This document shows positions 59,844 through 64,000 of a stretch of DNA of 64,000 bases, piece after piece (position 1 is the first letter of the stretch; the number at the start of each line of letters is the position of its first letter). The DNA is from Zygaena filipendulae (lineage: Eukaryota; Arthropoda; Insecta; Lepidoptera; Zygaenidae): the NCBI GenBank assembly GCA_907165275.2, contig OU015662.1, forward strand, positions 2,115,501-2,179,500, given 5' to 3'. The notes below the pieces were generated by a model, which worked only from the letters and a program-made list of their open reading frames with translations, did not search any database and had not been told where the DNA came from. A program made the position numbers and the translations under genes.

Positions 59844-60060
59844 CCATATCAAATTTAAAAATCTTTTATGTTTTATATAGATTGATTGGCTTGGCGATCA
59901 CGTGAAAACACAATGTATCTCACAAGTAATACATATTATAATTAAATTAGATTGTTTAGAACCATAATTATGTATTACATGTGAGATATATTGTGTTTTC
60001 ACGTGATCGCCAAGCCAATCAATCTATTTAAAACATAAAAGATTTTTAAATTTGATATGG
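59844..60060. repeat. 217-bp palindrome, arms about 100 bp
   Basis: ccatatcaaatttaaaaatc, ttttatgttttatatagatt, gattggcttggcgatcacgt-gaaaacacaat are mirrored in the right half with few mismatches around a short centre. Each arm holds gatcacgtga. Non-coding foldback element; single copy here. Confidence 0.85.
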
Positions 60061-62140
60061 TATAACTAGTGGCATAGCTACTTGTTTTTACAACTCTATA
60101 CAAAGATTTTTTTATGTCTATCATATTTTTGATTTATATAAAGAAACAATATTCTACTTACACTAATAAAAAAGCAGTTCATGCTGAAAATTCAAAATAT
60201 CATCATTGAATCAATTCAAATATCGACTACTAATTTCCGCAATATTGTAGCCCTTTTCTATTTCATCGACAAACCCATGGCGTCACAGCACATCCCTGCG
60301 ACATTTGCCATTCGGTAACAACTGTGCTCATTAAACTTGAGAGAGCAGAGTAATATGTACTTTTATGTGTGAGTAAGAAGGCATAGTTCAATTCATATAA
60401 AGTTGTCTCTCTTTCGCAAAGGATTCTGCGTAGTTTTCAGGACATCGTGGTGAGTTTTCAGCACCGCAACATGAACATTCCGCAACTCGGCTGCCGGCTA
60501 GTGACCATTACTTCATGCTGGGCATATGAGTATCTTTCTCCAGACTACAATCTGAATTAAACTCTAACTACACGCAATGGAGATCAAAATTGTTTGTAAA
60601 TTAAACAGATTGGAATAGGGTGTGAAATGTGTAGCAGTTAAAGTTATAATTTTCGTCGCATGTTCAACGAGTTTGGTTTAAGCCACCGAGCTGTTATCTT
60701 AATACTTATAATCGTTGGTGCGATGCAATCAAAAGAACCCTGTTTGTTTAAATCGCATATTTGGACACTTGCAAGGGAGTCAAAGCCTGGCTACTTCACT
60801 TTGACTTAGAATCATGAAAAATTTGGCAAGCAGCGATGTTTTAAGCACAATTGAATGTAATTTAGATTTACATCATTTTAGTCGTAACGTTACGAAGTAT
60901 ACAGGGTGTAAAAAGACCGGCGATATAACCGCTAGGAATCCATATTCAATAGTAATTGAAGTTAATCTGCAGTAAAAAAATACAGCGCGCGTTTTACTCA
61001 CAAATCTACACCACAGAATAACTACCTACACAATAACTACCAAGTTATTTTCGAAAAAATATTGGTCACGTGATATACTACAAAAATATGCAATAAGTAG
61101 AACAAAATTTACGAAACTTTGAGGCTTTCCAGGTCTAAAATGTTCGTACTGATGTAGGGAATATTATGGTTTCGGATATGTCGGAGGTTTTCTGATACCC
61201 TGCATAGGTAAGTACTCGATGCGGAATTCAGGCAAAAAGTACATATTAGGTATATTCTTATTTCACTTTGCGCGAGGCAAACGTGTAAAAAAACGAAGGG
61301 GAAAACGCTATTATAATTTAAACCTTATTTATATTAGCCATATAGATTTCTATCGCCTATTGATTATCATATAGGTAACTAATGTAAATAAAATTACTTG
61401 AAAATAACTTATTTCAGTATTTCAGTACGTATACCTACCTAGTTATCATATTTACACGACGTCTTCAGATAATTGATTACCGACTGTGTTTTACTCATAT
61501 AAGCATACATACTTTTTTGATCCGCTAATACGTAAAATTACGTTTAAATCGCACTTAGAGTTAGACAAATCACTTCTTTACAAGTGAGGTAAAAGTACGA
61601 AAGTATCGGCCGCTCTTGATGACAATAAAATTACAAGTTCATTCACTCCGTACAGAAATTTCAATACAAAATATTCAAATCACAAACGAATTAATCAACT
61701 CTTTGTTCTCTCGCTTGTGATATTAAGGGTCAGACGCACCCTTTTCCCACCCTGTATTAATAGATCGTAATCAAATCAACAAGGCCTCCCTAAAGGTCCA
61801 TTTTAATATAAATTGATGGTATGTTCTTGAGATAGTGTTTAGGCTTTACACCTACCATGGGACCAAGTGCCTAACTTCAAACTTGTTAAGATTAGTAAAT
61901 TGGACGATAAAACAGGATAACAATACAAGAAGCGATGGGTGCATCCCTTTCTTTCACAGCAAAATAAGGTATTATGCAAAGAGAGTAAAGCAACAGAACA
62001 ATACTCTTTTGATAGGCTTTGTTGACGTTTCAACATTCCCCGTAATCCGTTGCTAATGATTAATTTAATTTGGTAGATGGCCATACACTTAATCAAACGA
62101 AAGCGGCACCTTATTTCTATATTAACTTTACATAATAATA
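60061..62140. other. Intergenic DNA without recognised repeats
   Basis: Over 2 kb with no element seen elsewhere in the window. Mixed-composition patches at 60270-60330, 60450-60530 (gcaccgcaacatgaacattc, ctcggctgccggctagtgac), 60680-60800 and 61720-61780 might be conserved non-coding DNA. No exon is recognisable. Confidence 0.3.
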
Positions 62141-62142
62141 AT

Positions 62143-62575
62143 AATCCACTTCACAACACACAGATCTACTTGATCCCACACTAAACTATCATATAAGCTT
62201 ACTAGTTGTGCCCGGCGGTTTCGCCCGCGTTAATTTCAGAGTTCCCGCGGGAATTCCGGGATAAAAAGTACCCTATGTGTTAATCTGATGTATAAGCTAT
62301 ATTATTGTAAAGTTTCATTCAAATCCATTCAGTAGTTTTTGCGTGAAAAAGTAACAAACATCCATCCATCTATATATTTTTACAAACTTTCGCGTTTATA
62401 ATATTAGTAGGATTGTGTCGTGGAAACCAAGCAAACGTGGTAAGTGTATACGTGGTATATAGGTAGTATTACATAATTATGGTATATATTATGTATATAT
62501 TCATCACAGAAAGTCCACCCCCACCGGAAATCGAACTCGGAACCCCTTGATTAGGAGGTAGACATGTAGACATGG
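62143..62575 (-). repeat. SINE S1, split by a Helitron-like element
   Basis: aatccacttcacaacacaca ... atataagctt on the left and gtgtcgtggaaaccaagcaa ... gaaatcgaactcggaacccc on the right match the uninterrupted copy at 9285. Confidence 0.75.
62202..62412 (-). mobile_element. Helitron-like element inserted in SINE S1, both ends intact
   Basis: a|ctagttgtgcccggcggttt ... cgcgtttataatattagtag-ga|t. Comparison with the empty S1 site shows no target duplication beyond the A|T, as expected for Helitrons. The interior has a (catc)n run, the complement of ggat in 23220. Confidence 0.85.
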
Positions 62576-62684
62576 TGACCCAAAAACCAAAATCTATGCG
62601 TGATTTATTTAAGAGATTTAAAAATATCGTTTTGTTTCATACAACTTAAGGTATGTCTGTTGTTGTCATGATGTCTGTTAAGAA

Positions 62685-62944
62685 CTAGCTGTGCTCCGCG
62701 GTTTCACCCGCGTGAGTTTCGGAACTCCTGCAGGAACTCCAAAGTAGCCTAAATTACTCCTTATAATCATAGCATAGCTAATTAGCAGTGAAAGTCCCCT
62801 CAAAATCGGTTCAACCGTTTCGGAGATTCACCCGCATGAGTTTCAGAATTCCCGCAGGAATTCCAAATTTCTTTCATATTCTTCTTCTCCTTACAATAAC
62901 AAACACAACACGTGATGCCGTGACTAAGGGAAATAGGAATTCAT
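62685..62944 (-). mobile_element. Helitron-like element, subfamily E
   Basis: ctagctgtgctccgcggttt, gcagtgaaagtcccctcaaa, the second block tttcggagattcacccgcat-gag and gatgccgtgactaagggaaa. Confidence 0.72.
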
Positions 62945-62972
62945 TTATATATATATATATATATATATATGT
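62945..62972. repeat. (TA)n microsatellite
   Basis: An uninterrupted alternating TA run closing the subfamily E element. Confidence 0.8.
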
Positions 62973-63039
62973 ATCAGCATTTTCTTTACTTACCAATATA
63001 GTTCAATTTAAAAAAAATTACATAAGCCGTCTACGACTT

Positions 63040-63420
63040 TGTCAAGTCTACCTAGCCAAAAATACGCAAGCATTTTCAGTTCAATTTAACCGAAAACCGC
63101 TCATATTCGAAGGGGAGAAGACCCGAATTATTAATACGTTCGCACATTTTTTTTTCCGGCGTACCTAAAAGCTCGCTCATCTACATCAAAGTAAACTAAT
63201 TGAGCGCGAATCCCTAAAAGGTTGGATCTAATTGCTGCGCCTCTCAACCCTGCCACCTGACCCGTCCCAACCCTAGCCGAGGGTCCTCAGACACCAGACA
63301 TGTGGCCATAATTTGCACGTTAGATCTACGTCGAGCACTTTCAGAACACCCTTATGACACTCCAGAGGAGGTCTCTCCCCGCAAAACGTATAGCATCATT
63401 TTGTTTCAAAGGGTTTTTTG
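63040..63420. other. Repeat-free mixed-composition island
   Basis: taattgagcgcgaatcccta, ttgctgcgcctctcaaccct, ctagccgagggtcctcagac, gaggaggtctctccccgcaa. No recognisable product; no repeat shared with the rest of the window. Candidate regulatory DNA. Confidence 0.3.
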
Positions 63421-63589
63421 TTGTGCACCTCCTATCGTTTGTATGAGGTATTTACTATAGTGAAGTTTCAAGAGCTATCGAAAACGGTCGAAGCTGAAGC
63501 ATTCGGTATGTTTCGTTCAGAATTTGTGAGTAAAATGAGACAATTTTACAGGATTAAAGTAAGCTCACGAAATGAAAGCTTGTGCACGT

Positions 63590-63645
63590 GCCCGCGTGAG
63601 TTTTTCGATTCCCACGGGAACTCTTTGCCGGAATAAAAGTGCTTA
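63590..63645 (-). mobile_element. Helitron-like 3' fragment
   Basis: gcccgcgtgagtttttcgat and cacgggaactctttgccgga-ataaaagtg. Confidence 0.45.
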
Positions 63646-64000
63646 AGTTTATTTTGAACTTTTTTATATTTGGTAGGTATAATTTTTATTCTTAAATACC
63701 CATAGCCGGCCATAAACGACCCCGGCCAGTAATAAAGCTAATAATATATTGAATTTCTGATCTCATTGAAGAATCAATTTTTTGAATAGATGCAGAGATG
63801 AAAAAAAATATTTTTATCCGCCAAACACAATACGTTCTTATCAATGGTGAAAAAATTTGTAATCAAGACCGTTTGAATATTAGTAAAAGGATGTTTTTAT
63901 CAATGCGCACCCGGGCAATATCATCCGTTACTTCACTTGCGAAATCCTTTAACGATCGGACTGGGAATATATTAGGGTAATATTGTAAGCCTGAAGCTCT
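63646..64000. other. Window end; one unassigned open frame
   Basis: The frame 63798-63980 (60 codons, + strand, ending gggtaatatt) has ordinary amino-acid composition but no recognisable family. No repeat recognised. Confidence 0.25.

Noticed and set aside
2037..62944. CTAG-ended repeats as SINEs
   Set aside because: No pol III boxes, no poly-A or tandem tail and no target duplication; the hairpin plus CTAG terminus fits a Helitron better.
1..64000. CRISPR array, operons, phage or integrative element
   Set aside because: Direct repeats are microsatellites or dispersed eukaryotic transposons; no spacer-repeat array, ribosome-binding pattern or prokaryotic gene is present.

Overview
The window is eukaryotic and almost certainly from a butterfly or moth. 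It is AT-rich, carries one intron-containing gene with GT-AG splice sites, and is packed with repeat families typical of Lepidoptera: CTAG-ended Helitron-like elements with a CCGCGG hairpin, tRNA-derived SINEs, LINE 3' tails ending in ataaataaat, and many foldback or MITE-like elements. Nothing looks bacterial: no operons, CRISPR array, phage or insertion sequence. The order-level assignment rests on recognising repeat families and is an inference.

One gene is well supported. Seven coding exons on the + strand (first ATG 10848, stop 32455) join in frame into a predicted secreted protein of 431 residues: signal peptide, Spondin_N domain, long basic linker and one thrombospondin type 1 repeat (TSR). 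This is the mindin/spondin-2 or insect M-spondin architecture, that is, an extracellular-matrix adhesion protein. Exons 1-7 are 10848-11040, 20077-20276, 27838-27942, 28851-29030, 29450-29670, 30955-31139 and 32244-32455. Introns 1 and 2 are long (9.0 and 7.6 kb) and filled with repeats; introns 3-6 are 0.4-1.3 kb. A possible 5'-UTR acceptor lies at 10754/10755, so the true promoter may be further upstream.

Layout. 1-10.8 kb: intergenic or upstream DNA with foldback elements, SINEs, Helitron-like elements and two GC-rich unexplained islands (about 5.8-6.1 and 7.2-7.3 kb). 10.8-32.5 kb: the spondin gene. An inverted 0.36-kb repeat pair (24643-25006 and 29985-30370) brackets exons 3-5, and a repeat-free stretch in intron 2 (20741-21290) looks like an enhancer. 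32.5-64 kb: no convincing gene. It holds a perfect 1,570-bp (AATAG)314 array, a GC-rich island near 40.3 kb, an inverted pair of about 690-bp elements (44.9 and 47.4 kb), several large palindromes and more GC-rich islands (50.0, 55.6, 57.3 and 63.2 kb) that may be regulatory.

No wholly new multi-gene system is visible. The least-explained signals are the MITE family that spreads paired TGACGTCA palindromes, the modular Helitron-like families that share one hairpin/CTAG 3' end on different bodies, the perfect pentanucleotide array, and the inverted repeats around exons 3-5.
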